NCBI RefSeq assembly: GCF_000321045.1
Contig: NZ_HE578945.1
Span: 935,376 to 995,536 of the forward strand
Source of the DNA: Phytobacter massiliensis JC163
GTDB taxonomy: Bacteria; Pseudomonadota; Gammaproteobacteria; Enterobacterales; Enterobacteriaceae
Reading direction: 5' to 3'
Length of the DNA: 60,161 nucleotides
Of the stretch, positions 39,610-50,908 are shown piece by piece (positions within the stretch are counted from its first letter, which is position 1; every line of letters begins with the position of its first letter). The notes below the pieces were generated by a model. That model worked only from the letters and a program-made list of their open reading frames with translations. It was not told the origin of the DNA and ran no database searches. Made by a program: the position numbers and the translations under genes.

Positions 39610-40378
39610 CGCACATATTGTTAAAAAAATGACAAACGGCAAAATCAGGCGGTCGGTGTTATCAGCAAATCGTATATATAAAGGTGGAAAGAATCCTAAA
39701 TATAATAAATCGCACTGCTTAAAATAAAACTCTATTTTTCATTATGTTACGAAAAGTTGATTAAAAAATCGGCGGCAATTTTCGCCGTCGGTTCTGTTAT
39801 TTTACTCACACGATACTCTGAGGCTTGCTGTGAGATAATTGAAATGATATTAGTTAATTCTTGTTACAAGCAGACAAATGTGCTGCATTAACGGGAAATG
39901 TTGATTTTTTGTGCAAACGTCGAAAAAGGCGAGCGACAAAATGTCGGCAAACGGACTGTGAGCCTTACACGTTGATTCTTAGGGAGAATTACGCTGCAAG
40001 GCAAGCAATGGCGATTTTTAAGCGCCGCTAACATAGCGAATAAAAGAGAATTAGTTAACAAATTTGCAAATTGTATTGGCGGGAAATATAGGCATTTGGT
40101 ACTTTCCGGCCCTCTATTTGTGAAAAAATTAATGCAGATGAGAATTATTTGCACTTATAACTCTCACTGCAAGAATCATCGCGTCTCGACAGGGGAGACG
40201 CGTCAAAATCGACGTAAGAGCGCCGTTCGAGCGCCTCGTAATAAATAAGTCGGTGATAGCAAGCAGTGAAAAGATGCCTGGCAGCCGTCAAAAGCTCCTG
40301 CGCTGTTCAGGCCCCCGGCAGGGGAAGAAACAGGCTGACAGTTATGTCGGTAATTATAATGAGTGGAGTATCAACACA
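39610..40378 (+). promoter_or_regulatory. Long gene-free ychE-oppA interval with oppA leader hairpins
   Basis: 769 bases hold no credible gene. The first 500 bases are strongly AT-rich. GGCG-GCAATTTT-CGCC at about 39772-39787 is a weak candidate end for ychE. Near oppA, GCGTCTC (40181-40187) pairs with GAGACGC (40195-40201), and GAGCGCC/GAGCGCCTC repeats follow at 40219-40238. The oppA ribosome site is GGAG at about 40365, 11 bases from the ATG. In E. coli the oppA leader is a target of the sRNA GcvB and is responsive to Lrp; that is known there and only inferred here. Confidence 0.5.
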
Positions 40379-42009
40379 ATGTCCATCATCACAAAAAAAA
40401 GTCTGGTAGCCGCAGGGGTTCTCTCTGCGCTAATCGCAGGTAACGTAGCCATGGCGGCAGATGTGCCTGCGGGTGTGCAACTGGCAGAGAAGCAAACGCT
40501 GGTGCGCAATAACGGTTCTGAGGTGCAATCCCTCGACCCACACAAAATTGAAGGCGTGCCGGAATCAAACGTAAACCGCGACCTGTTTGAAGGCCTGCTA
40601 ATTTCTGACGTTGAAGGCCACCCAACGGCGGGCGTCGCGGAGAAGTGGGAAAATAAAGATTTCAAAGTCTGGACATTCCATCTGCGTAAAGATGCGAAAT
40701 GGTCAGATGGCTCCCCGGTAACGGCCCACGACTTTGTCTATAGCTGGCAGCGTCTGGCAGATCCGAAAACCGCCTCTCCTTATGCAAGCTATCTGCAATA
40801 TGGTCATATCGCCAATATTGATGAAATCATCGAAGGTAAAAACCGACCTCAGAGCTGGGCGTAAAAGCGATCGATGACAATACTTTCGAAGTGACCCTGA
40901 GCGAACCCGTTCCCTATTTCTATAAGCTGCTGGTTCACCCCTCTGTTTCCCCGGTTCCTAAAGCTGCGGTTGAGAAATTCGGCGACAAATGGACCCAGCC
41001 TGCCAATATCGTCACCAACGGCGCTTATAAACTGAAAGATTGGGTGGTTAACGAGCGCATCGTACTTGAGCGTAATACCAATTACTGGGACAACGCGAAA
41101 ACGGTTATCAATCAGGTGACCTATCTGCCGATCTCCTCTGAGGTGACTGATGTAAACCGCTACCGCAGCGGCGAAATCGACATGACCTATAACAACATGC
41201 CGATTGAACTGTTCCAGAAACTGAAAAAAGAGATCCCGAAAGAAGTTCGTGTCGATCCGTACCTGTGCACCTACTACTACGAAATCAACAACCAGAAAGC
41301 GCCTTTCACCGATGTGCGCGTGCGTACCGCCCTGAAGCTGGCGCTCGACCGTGACATCATCGTTAATAAAGTGAAGAACCAGGGCGACCTGCCTGCTTAC
41401 AGCTACACCCCGCCATATACTGACGGCGCAAAACTGGTTGAGCCGGAGTGGTTCCACTGGTCGCAGGAAAAACGCAACGAAGAGGCCAAAAAACTGCTGG
41501 CCGAGGCTGGGTACACCGCTGACAAGCCGCTGACCTTTAACCTGCTCTATAACACCTCCGATCTGCATAAAAAACTGGCGATCGCCGTCTCCTCCATCTG
41601 GAAGAAAAACCTCGGCGTGAACGTGAAGCTGGAAAACCAGGAGTGGAAAACCTTCCTCGACAGCCGTCATCAGGGCACCTTTGATGTGGCGCGTGCTGGC
41701 TGGTGTGCGGACTATAACGAGCCAACCTCGTTCCTGAATACCATGCTCTCCGACAGCTCCAACAACACCGCGCACTATAAGAGCGAGGCGTTCGATAAGC
41801 TGATTGGCGATACCCTGAAAGTGACGGATGACGCGCAACGCGCCGAGCTTTATACCAAAGCTGAACAGCAGCTCGATAAAGACTCTGCCATTGTGCCGGT
41901 TTATTACTATGTGAACGCTCGCCTGGTGAAACCGTGGGTGGGTGGTTATACCGGTAAAGACCCGTTGGATAATATTTACGTTAAGAATCTGTATATTATC
42001 AAGCATTAA
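40379..42009 (+). pseudogene. oppA: Oligopeptide-binding protein OppA, frameshifted
   Basis: Periplasmic binding protein of the Opp ABC importer. Reading starts MSIITKKSLVAAGVLSALIA (signal peptide ending AMAA) at 40379 and follows E. coli OppA to LQYGHIANIDEIIEGK. At an A5 run (40838-40842) the frame is lost: it reads NRPQSWA and stops at 40864. The next frame resumes SELGVKAIDDNTFEVTLSEP and continues without a break to the normal end IKH at 42009. Adding one A gives GKKPTSELGVKAID and a protein of exactly 543 residues, the E. coli length. Nothing else is damaged. This may be a real recent mutation or a homopolymer sequencing error. Confidence 0.9.
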
Positions 42010-42093
42010 TGGCAATGAGTGGGGCAGGGTTATTCTGCCCCACAGTGTCTTATTTCATCGCACTACAAAGGCACACGCCAGAAGGTACGGGCA

Positions 42094-43014
42094 ATGTTGA
42101 AATTTATCCTACGTCGCTGTCTTGAAGCGATTCCAACGCTTTTTATTCTTATTACGATCTCCTTCTTTATGATGCGCCTTGCGCCGGGAAGCCCTTTCAC
42201 CGGTGAGAGAACGCTGCCGCCAGAGGTTATGGCGAATATTGAAGCTAAATACCATTTAAACGATCCGCTCCTGACACAATATGGCAGCTACCTTAAGCAG
42301 CTGGCGCACGGTGATTTTGGCCCGTCGTTTAAATATAAAGATTATTCGGTGAATGACCTGGTCGCGGCCAGCTTTCCCGTTTCCGCCAAATTGGGGGCCG
42401 CGGCATTTTTGCTGGCGATAATATTCGGCGTTAGCGCAGGGGTTATCGCCGCGCTCAAGCAGAATACCAAATGGGATTTTACGGTGATGGGGTTTGCGAT
42501 GACCGGGGTGGTTATTCCAAGCTTCGTTGTCGCGCCATTGCTGGTGATGATATTCGCGATAACGCTGCAGTGGCTGCCTGCCGGAGGCTGGAACGGCGGC
42601 GCGCCGAAATATATGATTTTGCCGATGGTAGCGCTTTCTCTCGCCTATATCGCCAGTATCGCGCGTATTACCCGCGGTTCGATGATAGAAGTGCTGCACT
42701 CCAACTTTATTCGCACCGCCCGTGCGAAAGGGCTACCGATGAAACGGATTATTTTCCGTCACGCCCTTAAGCCTGCGCTGCTGCCGGTGCTCTCCTATAT
42801 GGGGCCTGCGTTTGTCGGCATTATTACGGGTTCAATGGTGATCGAGACGATTTACGGTCTGCCGGGCATTGGTCAGCTGTTCGTCAATGGCGCGCTTAAC
42901 CGTGACTACTCGCTGGTATTAAGCCTGACCATTCTGGTCGGTGCGCTCACCATTCTTTTTAACGCGATCGTTGATGTGCTTTATGCCGTTATCGATCCGA
43001 AAATCCGTTATTAA
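42094..43014 (+). CDS. oppB: Oligopeptide ABC transporter permease OppB
   Basis: A 306-residue inner-membrane permease with six transmembrane segments. It starts MLKFILRRCLEAIPTLFILI and has the EAA loop for contact with the ATPases (RTARAKGLPMKRIIFRHAL). With OppC it forms the channel for peptides of two to five residues delivered by OppA. The start at 42094 is chosen by alignment; the frame open to 42019 runs through the oppA-oppB gap. Spacing of 84 bases after oppA. Confidence 0.97.
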   Translation: MLKFILRRCLEAIPTLFILITISFFMMRLAPGSPFTGERTLPPEVMANIEAKYHLNDPLLTQYGSYLKQLAHGDFGPSFKYKDYSVNDLVAASFPVSAKLGAAAFLLAIIFGVSAGVIAALKQNTKWDFTVMGFAMTGVVIPSFVVAPLLVMIFAITLQWLPAGGWNGGAPKYMILPMVALSLAYIASIARITRGSMIEVLHSNFIRTARAKGLPMKRIIFRHALKPALLPVLSYMGPAFVGIITGSMVIETIYGLPGIGQLFVNGALNRDYSLVLSLTILVGALTILFNAIVDVLYAVIDPKIRY

Positions 43015-43028
43015 CGCTGGAGTACGCC

Positions 43029-43937
43029 ATGATGTTAAGTAAGAAAAACAGCGAGGCGCTGGAAAACTTCAGTGAGCAACTGGAAGTAGAAGGGCGCAGT
43101 TTATGGCAGGACGCTCGCCGTCGCTTTATGCATAACCGTGCGGCGGTAGCCAGTTTAATCGTACTGGTGCTAATCGCGCTGTTCGTTACCCTGGCGCCGA
43201 TGCTGTCGCAGTTCGCCTATTTCGATACCGACTGGGCGATGATGTCCAGCCCGCCGGATACCGAGTCCGGACACTGGTTTGGCACCGACTCTTCAGGCCG
43301 CGACCTGCTGGTGCGCGTGGCGATTGGCGGTCGTATCTCCCTGATGGTGGGCATTGCCGCCGCGCTGGTGGCGGTGATCCTCGGTACGCTCTATGGGGCG
43401 CTCTCCGGCTATCTTGGCGGCAAAGTCGACTCGGTGATGATGCGCCTGTTGGAAATTCTCAACTCCTTCCCGTTCATGTTCTTCGTTATTCTGCTGGTGA
43501 CCTTTTTTGGGCAAAACATCCTGCTCATTTTCGTGGCGATCGGCATGGTTTCCTGGCTGGATATGGCGCGTATCGTGCGTGGCCAGACGCTGAGCCTGAA
43601 ACGTAAGGAGTTTATCGAAGCGGCGCAGGTCGGCGGCGTCTCGACAGGCAATATCGTGGTTCGCCACATCGTGCCCAATGTTCTGGGGGTGGTGGTGGTC
43701 TATGCGTCGCTGCTGGTGCCGAGCATGATCCTGTTTGAGTCCTTCCTGAGCTTCCTGGGGCTGGGGACGCAAGAGCCACTGAGCAGTTGGGGCGCGTTAT
43801 TAAGCGACGGCGCCAACTCGATGGAAGTTTCCCCCTGGCTGCTGATGTTTCCGGCGGCGTTTCTGGTGGTAACCCTGTTTTGCTTCAACTTTATCGGCGA
43901 TGGTCTGCGTGATGCCCTCGACCCGAAAGATCGTTAA
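43029..43937 (+). CDS. oppC: Oligopeptide ABC transporter permease OppC
   Basis: A 302-residue permease, partner of OppB. The N-terminal OppC-type extension ([20 protein letters not shown]) precedes six membrane segments, and the EAA loop is [20 protein letters not shown]. The sequence is nearly collinear with E. coli OppC. It follows oppB after 14 bases and precedes oppD by 11 bases. Confidence 0.97.
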   Translation: MMLSKKNSEALENFSEQLEVEGRSLWQDARRRFMHNRAAVASLIVLVLIALFVTLAPMLSQFAYFDTDWAMMSSPPDTESGHWFGTDSSGRDLLVRVAIGGRISLMVGIAAALVAVILGTLYGALSGYLGGKVDSVMMRLLEILNSFPFMFFVILLVTFFGQNILLIFVAIGMVSWLDMARIVRGQTLSLKRKEFIEAAQVGGVSTGNIVVRHIVPNVLGVVVVYASLLVPSMILFESFLSFLGLGTQEPLSSWGALLSDGANSMEVSPWLLMFPAAFLVVTLFCFNFIGDGLRDALDPKDR

Positions 43938-43948
43938 GGAGTGCTGTT

Positions 43949-44962
43949 ATGAGCATGCATGAAATCTCATTGGCGTCGCAGACGCAGCAGCAGTCAAATC
44001 TGCTTCTGGATGTGAACGATCTACGCGTAACGTTTAAAACCCCTGACGGCGACGTCACGGCGGTCAACGATCTCAATTTCAGCCTGCGTGCCGGCGAGAC
44101 GCTGGGAATTGTCGGCGAATCCGGTTCCGGCAAGTCGCAAACGGCGTTTGCCCTGATGGGCCTGCTGGCGGCGAACGGTCAGATTGGCGGCTCGGCGAAG
44201 TTTAACGGCAAAGAGATCCTCAACCTGCCGGAAAGCGCGCTTAACAAGCTGCGCGCCGAGCAAATTTCGATGATTTTTCAGGACCCGATGACCTCGCTTA
44301 ACCCCTATATGCGGGTCGGCGAACAGCTGATGGAAGTGCTGATGCTGCATAAAAGCATGAGCAAAGCCGAAGCGTTTGAAGAGTCGGTAAAAATGCTTGA
44401 TGCAGTGAAAATGCCGGAAGCCCGTAAGCGTATGCGCATGTATCCCCACGAGTTTTCCGGCGGGATGCGTCAGCGCGTGATGATCGCCATGGCGCTGCTG
44501 TGTCGGCCAAAACTGTTGATCGCCGATGAACCCACTACTGCGCTGGATGTGACGGTGCAGGCGCAGATTATGACGTTACTCAACGATCTTAAGCGCGAGT
44601 TTAACACGGCCATCATCATGATTACCCACGACCTGGGCGTGGTGGCGGGCATTTGCGACAAAGTGCTGGTGATGTATGCCGGGCGAACCATGGAGTATGG
44701 TCAGGCGCGCGATGTTTTCTATCAGCCCGCGCACCCTTACTCGATTGGCCTGCTGAACGCGGTGCCCCGGCTGGATGCGGAAGGGGAAGCGCTGTTAACT
44801 ATCCCCGGCAACCCGCCAAACCTGCTGCGCCTGCCGAAAGGCTGCCCGTTCCAGCCGCGTTGCCCTCACGCCATGGAAATTTGTAATAACGCGCCGCCGC
44901 TGGAGGAGTTTGCTCCAGGCCGGCTGCGCGCCTGCTTTAAACCGGTGGAGGAGCTGGTATGA
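43949..44962 (+). CDS. oppD: Oligopeptide ABC transporter ATP-binding protein OppD
   Basis: A 337-residue cytoplasmic ATPase. Walker A is [10 protein letters not shown], the ABC signature is [15 protein letters not shown], Walker B is [12 protein letters not shown], and the C-terminal oligopeptide/dipeptide extension holds the cysteine-rich [16 protein letters not shown], a [4Fe-4S]-type motif in this family. Its stop overlaps the oppF start by four bases. It powers transport together with OppF. Confidence 0.97.
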   Translation: MSMHEISLASQTQQQSNLLLDVNDLRVTFKTPDGDVTAVNDLNFSLRAGETLGIVGESGSGKSQTAFALMGLLAANGQIGGSAKFNGKEILNLPESALNKLRAEQISMIFQDPMTSLNPYMRVGEQLMEVLMLHKSMSKAEAFEESVKMLDAVKMPEARKRMRMYPHEFSGGMRQRVMIAMALLCRPKLLIADEPTTALDVTVQAQIMTLLNDLKREFNTAIIMITHDLGVVAGICDKVLVMYAGRTMEYGQARDVFYQPAHPYSIGLLNAVPRLDAEGEALLTIPGNPPNLLRLPKGCPFQPRCPHAMEICNNAPPLEEFAPGRLRACFKPVEELV

Positions 44963-45963
44963 ACGCCATTGCCGAAGAGAGAAAAGTACTGCTCGAAATC
45001 GCCGATTTGAAAGTGCACTTCGATATTAAAGACGGCAAGCAGTGGTTCTGGCAGCCGTCGAAAACCTTAAAAGCGGTGGATGGCGTCACGCTGCGTCTCT
45101 ATGAGGGTGAAACCCTGGGCGTGGTGGGCGAATCCGGCTGCGGTAAATCAACCTTTGCCCGCGCCATTATCGGTCTGGTTAAAGCCACGGACGGGAAGGT
45201 TGCCTGGCTGGGTAAAGATCTGCTGGGCATGAAGCCCGAGGAGTGGCGCGAAGTACGCAGCGATATCCAGATGATCTTTCAGGACCCGCTGGCCTCACTG
45301 AATCCCCGCATGACCATCGGCGAGATTATCGCCGAGCCGCTGCGGACCTATCACCCTAAAATGTCGCGCCAGGAAGTGCGCGATCGGGTGAAGGCGATGA
45401 TGATGAAGGTAGGGCTGCTGCCGAACCTGGTGAACCGCTATCCCCACGAGTTTTCCGGTGGGCAGTGCCAGCGTATCGGCATCGCCCGCGCGCTGATCCT
45501 CGAACCCAAGCTGATTATTTGTGATGAGCCGGTATCGGCGCTGGACGTTTCAATCCAGGCGCAGGTGGTGAACCTGCTGCAAAAGCTGCAGCGGGAAATG
45601 GGGCTGTCGCTGATCTTTATCGCCCACGATCTGGCGGTGGTTAAACATATCTCCGATCGCGTACTGGTGATGTATCTGGGCCATGCGGTAGAGCTGGGTA
45701 CGTATGATGAGGTCTATCATAACCCGCAGCACCCTTACACCAGAGCGCTGATGTCTGCGGTACCGATTCCTGACCCGGACCTGGAAAAGAATAAAACTAT
45801 CCAACTGCTGGAAGGGGAGCTGCCGTCGCCCATTAACCCACCGTCAGGCTGCGTGTTCCGTACCCGCTGCCCGATAGCGGGCCCTGAGTGCGCAAAAACC
45901 CGCCCGGTACTGGAAGGCAGTTTCCGTCACGCGGTCTCCTGCCTGAAGGTTGACCCGCTATAA
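44959..45963 (+). CDS. oppF: Oligopeptide ABC transporter ATP-binding protein OppF
   Basis: A 334-residue cytoplasmic ATPase, second nucleotide-binding subunit of Opp. Walker A is GESGCGKST, signature [15 protein letters not shown], Walker [13 protein letters not shown], and the C-terminal cysteines are in [17 protein letters not shown]. It is translationally coupled to oppD by a four-base overlap and ends the opp operon; the hairpin after it is listed separately. Confidence 0.97.
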   Translation: MNAIAEERKVLLEIADLKVHFDIKDGKQWFWQPSKTLKAVDGVTLRLYEGETLGVVGESGCGKSTFARAIIGLVKATDGKVAWLGKDLLGMKPEEWREVRSDIQMIFQDPLASLNPRMTIGEIIAEPLRTYHPKMSRQEVRDRVKAMMMKVGLLPNLVNRYPHEFSGGQCQRIGIARALILEPKLIICDEPVSALDVSIQAQVVNLLQKLQREMGLSLIFIAHDLAVVKHISDRVLVMYLGHAVELGTYDEVYHNPQHPYTRALMSAVPIPDPDLEKNKTIQLLEGELPSPINPPSGCVFRTRCPIAGPECAKTRPVLEGSFRHAVSCLKVDPL

Positions 45964-45974
45964 CGCTCAGTTGT

Positions 45975-45994
45975 CCGGGCCGAATACGGCCCGG
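45975..45994. terminator. Hairpin between oppF and yciU
   Basis: CCGGGCCG (45975-45982) and CGGCCCGG (45987-45994) form a perfect stem with an AATA loop, 11 bases after oppF and 19 before the end of convergent yciU. No T-run follows, so it may act as an RNA 3' stabiliser or a weak terminator. Confidence 0.55.
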
Positions 45995-46013
45995 CAATAA
46001 CAAAAAGCGTTTC

Positions 46014-47838
<1,825 letters not shown>

Positions 47839-47975
47839 AAAAAATCCTTTTGGAAATCTGATAGCAAGAGTTTACGCATAAGGATTCATCTGGCAAATAA
47901 AAACAGCGTGGAAAAGCCTGGCCTGAGGGCGGCTTGCGTCTATAATGTCCTGTCTGTCTGGTAAGAGTCGTAAAA

Positions 47976-48149
47976 ATGAAACGTAGCAGAACGGAAGTGG
48001 CGCGTTGGCGCATGGTGCGGCAGTTCAGCCGCCGCAAGTCGCGTTGGCTGGAGGCCCAGTCCCGGCGCAACATGCGCATTCTCGCCATCAGAAAATGTGG
48101 ATCGAGTCGGCACCGCAATGCGCTGCTGTTCGATATTTATCATTTCTGA
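47976..48149 (+). CDS. yciY: Small basic protein YciY
   Basis: A 57-residue arginine-rich protein, MKRSRTEVARWRMVRQFSRR at the start and IYHF at the end, that aligns with E. coli YciY (also 57 residues) in the conserved core SRRKSRWLE-QSRRNMRI. Function unknown. It is too short for most ORF listings. The gene sits in its E. coli position between clsA and the following transporter gene; the start follows a GAGTCGTAAAA context without a strong ribosome site. Confidence 0.85.
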   Translation: MKRSRTEVARWRMVRQFSRRKSRWLEAQSRRNMRILAIRKCGSSRHRNALLFDIYHF

Positions 48150-48203
48150 ACACGCCACAGGGCACCGTAACAGGTGCCCGCTGTTTTTATAGACGGACGT
48201 AAA

Positions 48204-48542
48204 ATGAATAAAGAAGCCCTTATTTTTCTCGCTATCGCAATTGTCATGGAAGTGATTGCCACTACCGCGCTGAAATCCTCTGACAGTTTTACCCGGCTGC
48301 TCCCCTCCGCAATCAGCATCATTGGTTACTGTATCGCATTCTGGTGTCTGACCATTCCTATGCGTTCCATTCCAACCGGCATTATTTACGCTATCTGGTC
48401 TGGCGCGGGCATCGTGTTGATTGGGCTGGTGGGCTGGCTGGTTCATGGGCAAAAGCTGGATATGCCAGCGATACTGGGGATGGGGTGTATTATTGCGGGC
48501 GTGGTGATCATTAACCTGTTTTCGAAAAGCGTCGCTCACTGA
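48204..48542 (+). CDS. SMR-family multidrug efflux protein (EmrE-like)
   Basis: A 112-residue protein with four membrane segments and the small multidrug resistance pattern. The essential membrane glutamate is Glu16 in AIVMEVIATTALK (Glu14 of EmrE), with FTRLLPS after it, IPTGIIYAIWSGAGIVLI in the third segment, and GQKLDMPAILGM and IINLFSKS at the end. Such proteins export cationic dyes, quaternary ammonium compounds or guanidinium with proton exchange as a dual-topology dimer. The start MNKEALIFLA at 48204 follows GGACG. E. coli has the potassium channel gene kch in this place, and no kch is visible. Exact substrate unknown. Confidence 0.9.
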   Translation: MNKEALIFLAIAIVMEVIATTALKSSDSFTRLLPSAISIIGYCIAFWCLTIPMRSIPTGIIYAIWSGAGIVLIGLVGWLVHGQKLDMPAILGMGCIIAGVVIINLFSKSVAH

Positions 48543-48546
48543 GCGA

Positions 48547-48574
48547 ACAAAGGGCATCAGGTTATGCCCTTTGT
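48547..48574. terminator. Hairpin between the SMR gene and yciI
   Basis: ACAAAGGGCAT (48547-48557) pairs with ATGCCCTTTGT (48564-48574) around a six-base loop, between two convergent genes. Lack of a long T-run leaves its strength open. Confidence 0.65.
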
Positions 48575-48583
48575 CGCACCCTC

Positions 48584-48880
48584 TCAGAAAACCTTCTTAT
48601 AGGGTTTTACCGTCACCTGCTGGTAGACGCCAGCCGCCACATACGGGTCGTCATTTGCCCACGACTGCGCCGCTTCCAGCGATTCAAACTCCGCAATCAC
48701 CGTGGAACCGGTAAAGCCCGCCGCGCCGGGATCGTTGCTGTCTACCGCAGGCATCGGGCCTGCCGTCAACAGACGACCTTCATCATGAAGAAGTTGCAAG
48801 CGCGCCAGGTGCGCAGGGCGCACGGAAAGGCGTTTCTCAAGCGAATCGGCAACATCCTGGGCGAAAATAACATAAAGCAC
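48584..48880 (-). CDS. yciI: YciI family protein
   Basis: A 98-residue protein of the YCII superfamily (dimeric ferredoxin-like alpha-beta fold). Conserved marks are the N-terminal [20 protein letters not shown], the His of [22 protein letters not shown] and [10 protein letters not shown]. Related proteins act in chlorinated-ring catabolism, but no activity is known for enterobacterial YciI. It lies divergent from tonB, as in E. coli. Confidence 0.93.
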   Translation of the reverse strand: MLYVIFAQDVADSLEKRLSVRPAHLARLQLLHDEGRLLTAGPMPAVDSNDPGAAGFTGSTVIAEFESLEAAQSWANDDPYVAAGVYQQVTVKPYKKVF

Positions 48881-49034
48881 GGGTAAGGCTCCTATCTCGT
48901 CAGAAAAGCACTACGTTAAGTGAATCCTTTAATAGCTGCAACGCTAAGATAACGCAGCCGCTAATTCCCCTGAGGGAGTGCGGTTAATTTCGCCGTTCAA
49001 GCGGGAAAAAGAGCATTAGCAGTGATGGCTTATT

Positions 49035-49053
49035 GAATATGATTGCTATTTGC
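49035..49053 (+). promoter_or_regulatory. Probable Fur box in the tonB promoter
   Basis: GAATATGATTGCTATTTGC matches 11 of 19 positions of the Fur consensus GATAATGATAATCATTATC and overlaps a TTGAAT -35 (49033-49038) and a TTTAAA -10. The same phrase TGATTGCTATTTGCATTTAA is found before E. coli tonB, which is iron-repressed by Fur. Confidence 0.65.
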
Positions 49054-49100
49054 ATTTAAAATCGAGTTCTGTTTTTTCGACTGGCATGATTATGACTGCA

Positions 49101-49838
49101 ATGACCTTTGATTTACCTCGCCGCTTCCCCTGGCCTACGCTGCTGGCCATTGGCCTCCATGGCGCTGTTGTCGCGGCTGTTGTGTTGTACTCGTCGGTAC
49201 AGAAGGTTGTTGAGTTGCCCGCGCCGGCACAGCCGATTGCCATTACGATGGTTTCGCCTGCCGATCTGGAACCGCCTGCGGCCGTGCAGCCGCCGCCGGA
49301 GCCTGTGGTAGAGCCGGAACCGGAGCAGGAGCCGGAGCCAGTACCGGAGCCGCCGAAAGAGGCGCCGGTGGTGATTCATAAGCCAGAGCCGAAACCCAAG
49401 CCGAAACCGAAGCCAAAGCCGAAACCGGTTAAAAAAGTCGAGCAGCCGAAGCGTGAAGTAAAACCTGTGGAGCCGCGCACCAGCGCGCCGCTGACCAATA
49501 CCGCGCCGTCTCGTCCGCTAATGAATAACGCGCCGACCACGGCGAGCAAGCCTGCGCCATCCGTCTCCAGCGGCCCGCGCGCGGTAAGCCGTAATCAGCC
49601 GCAGTACCCGGCGCGCGCGCAGGCGCTGCGTATCGAAGGGCGGGTACGGGTGAAATTTGACGTCATGCCGGACGGGCGTCTGGACAACGTGCAGATCCTC
49701 TCCGCGCAGCCCGCCAATATGTTTGAGCGCGAAGTCAAAGCCGCGATGCGCAAATGGCGCTACGAGCCGGGTAAACCGGGTAACGGTATCGTGGTTAACA
49801 TCGTCTTTCGCATTAATGGCGGGGCCGCGGTGGAATAA
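49101..49838 (+). CDS. tonB: TonB energy-transducing protein
   Basis: Couples the inner-membrane proton motive force, via ExbB-ExbD, to outer-membrane siderophore and vitamin B12 receptors. From ATG 49101 the protein has 245 residues: MTFDLPRRFPWPTLLAIGLH opens the single membrane anchor with its essential His, a proline-rich spacer has EPEPEQEPEPVPEP and a long KPKPKPKPKPKP run, and the C-terminal domain has SRNQPQYPARAQALRIEGR, the part that grips the TonB box. Spacer is slightly longer than in E. coli. In-frame ATGs at 49086 and 49092 are possible starts; none has a strong ribosome site. Confidence 0.96.
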   Translation: MTFDLPRRFPWPTLLAIGLHGAVVAAVVLYSSVQKVVELPAPAQPIAITMVSPADLEPPAAVQPPPEPVVEPEPEQEPEPVPEPPKEAPVVIHKPEPKPKPKPKPKPKPVKKVEQPKREVKPVEPRTSAPLTNTAPSRPLMNNAPTTASKPAPSVSSGPRAVSRNQPQYPARAQALRIEGRVRVKFDVMPDGRLDNVQILSAQPANMFEREVKAAMRKWRYEPGKPGNGIVVNIVFRINGGAAVE

Positions 49839-49842
49839 GCGA

Positions 49843-49868
49843 AGAGCCTCCGCTAACGGAGGCTTTTT
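49843..49868. terminator. Terminator between tonB and yciA
   Basis: AGCCTCCG (49843-49850) and CGGAGGCT (49855-49862) with a CTAA loop, followed by seven T on the plus strand. It ends tonB four bases after its stop codon. Confidence 0.9.
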
Positions 49869-50270
49869 TTATGCCTGGACGGGAAGAGGACGCGGTTTAC
49901 CGTGGTCGTCTACCGCCACATAAATAAACAGGGCTTCGGTGGCTTTATAGCGTTGACCAATCGGCTCCGAGGCCACTTTTTTAATCCACACTTCGACATT
50001 GATAGTGATTGAGGTGTTACCGCGCTTAACGCAGCGGGCGTAGCAGCAGACCACATCGCCTACCGCCACGGGCCGCAAAAACGTCATGCCGTCCACCCGT
50101 ACCGTGACCACCCTTCCGTGGCCAATCTCTTTTGCCAGAATCGCGCCGCCCATATCCATCTGTGACATCAGCCAGCCGCCGAAAATATCACCGTTTGCGT
50201 TGGTATCCGCGGGCATAGCGAGCGTACGCAGCACCAGATCGCCCTGCGGCGCGTCTTGAGTCGTGGTCAT
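49869..50270 (-). CDS. yciA: Acyl-CoA thioester hydrolase YciA
   Basis: A 133-residue hotdog-fold thioesterase acting on acyl-CoA of various chain lengths in the cytoplasm. The catalytic helix is NANGDIFGGWLMSQMDMGGA, followed by VVTVRVDGMTFLRPVAVGDV and WIKKVASEP, which are strongly conserved in E. coli and Haemophilus YciA. It lies downstream of yciC-yciB on the same strand with a 72-base gap. Confidence 0.96.
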   Translation of the reverse strand: MTTTQDAPQGDLVLRTLAMPADTNANGDIFGGWLMSQMDMGGAILAKEIGHGRVVTVRVDGMTFLRPVAVGDVVCCYARCVKRGNTSITINVEVWIKKVASEPIGQRYKATEALFIYVAVDDHGKPRPLPVQA

Positions 50271-50342
50271 AATTGTCCCTTATAAACAGGCAAATACGCC
50301 TGAGCTAAATGTAAAGCCAGGCAGTGCCTGGCTTTAAGTCCA

Positions 50343-50882
50343 TCAGGATTTATCTTGCGCGGGCATATGGCGATAGATATAGACGCCGCTCAGTACCGTA
50401 AAGGCCAGCGTCAGCGCCGTTAAGCCAAAGACTTTAAAGTTGACCCAGATATTTTGCGGCAGCCAGAAGGCGATATAAATATTCGCCAGGCCGCACACAA
50501 TAAAGAACACCGCCCACGCCAGATTCAGGCGCGACCACACCGTCTCCGGCAGCTCCAGCTCTTTACCGAGCATTCGCTGAATAAGCGGCTTTTTCATGAC
50601 CCACTGGCTGAACAGCAGCGCGCCGGCGAAGAGGGCGTAAATAACGGTCACTTTCCACTTAATAAACTCATCATTGTGGAAGAAGATGGTCAACCCGCCG
50701 AACACCGCCACCAGCACAAAGGTAATCAGCGCCATTTTTTCGACTTTACGGTAGCGTACCCAGCTATAAATCAGCACAACCGCCGTGGCGATAATCAGCG
50801 CGGTAGTCGCTGCATAGATGTCATACAGCTTATAAAAGGCAAAGAAAATGACCAGCGGGAGAAAATCAAGAAACTGCTTCAT
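50343..50882 (-). CDS. yciB: Inner membrane septation-related protein YciB
   Basis: A 179-residue protein with five or six membrane segments, homologue of Shigella IspA (intracellular septation). [20 protein letters not shown] is a characteristic start, and the later motif [20 protein letters not shown] is conserved. In E. coli YciB affects envelope synthesis and cell elongation together with other membrane proteins. It follows yciC after 26 bases on the same strand. Confidence 0.95.
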   Translation of the reverse strand: MKQFLDFLPLVIFFAFYKLYDIYAATTALIIATAVVLIYSWVRYRKVEKMALITFVLVAVFGGLTIFFHNDEFIKWKVTVIYALFAGALLFSQWVMKKPLIQRMLGKELELPETVWSRLNLAWAVFFIVCGLANIYIAFWLPQNIWVNFKVFGLTALTLAFTVLSGVYIYRHMPAQDKS

Positions 50883-50908
50883 TCTACATTTCCGTTAACG
50901 AAGAAATA

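Noticed and set aside
40891-42009. A separate gene starting MTLSEPVPYFYK after oppA's early stop
   Set aside because: The start lies in the middle of the OppA substrate-binding domain, without its own ribosome site. It is the second part of frameshifted oppA.
49320-49440. Repeat array within tonB that could be taken for a CRISPR or tandem repeat element
   Set aside because: The periodicity is the Glu-Pro and Lys-Pro codon repeat of the TonB spacer, with no unique spacers.
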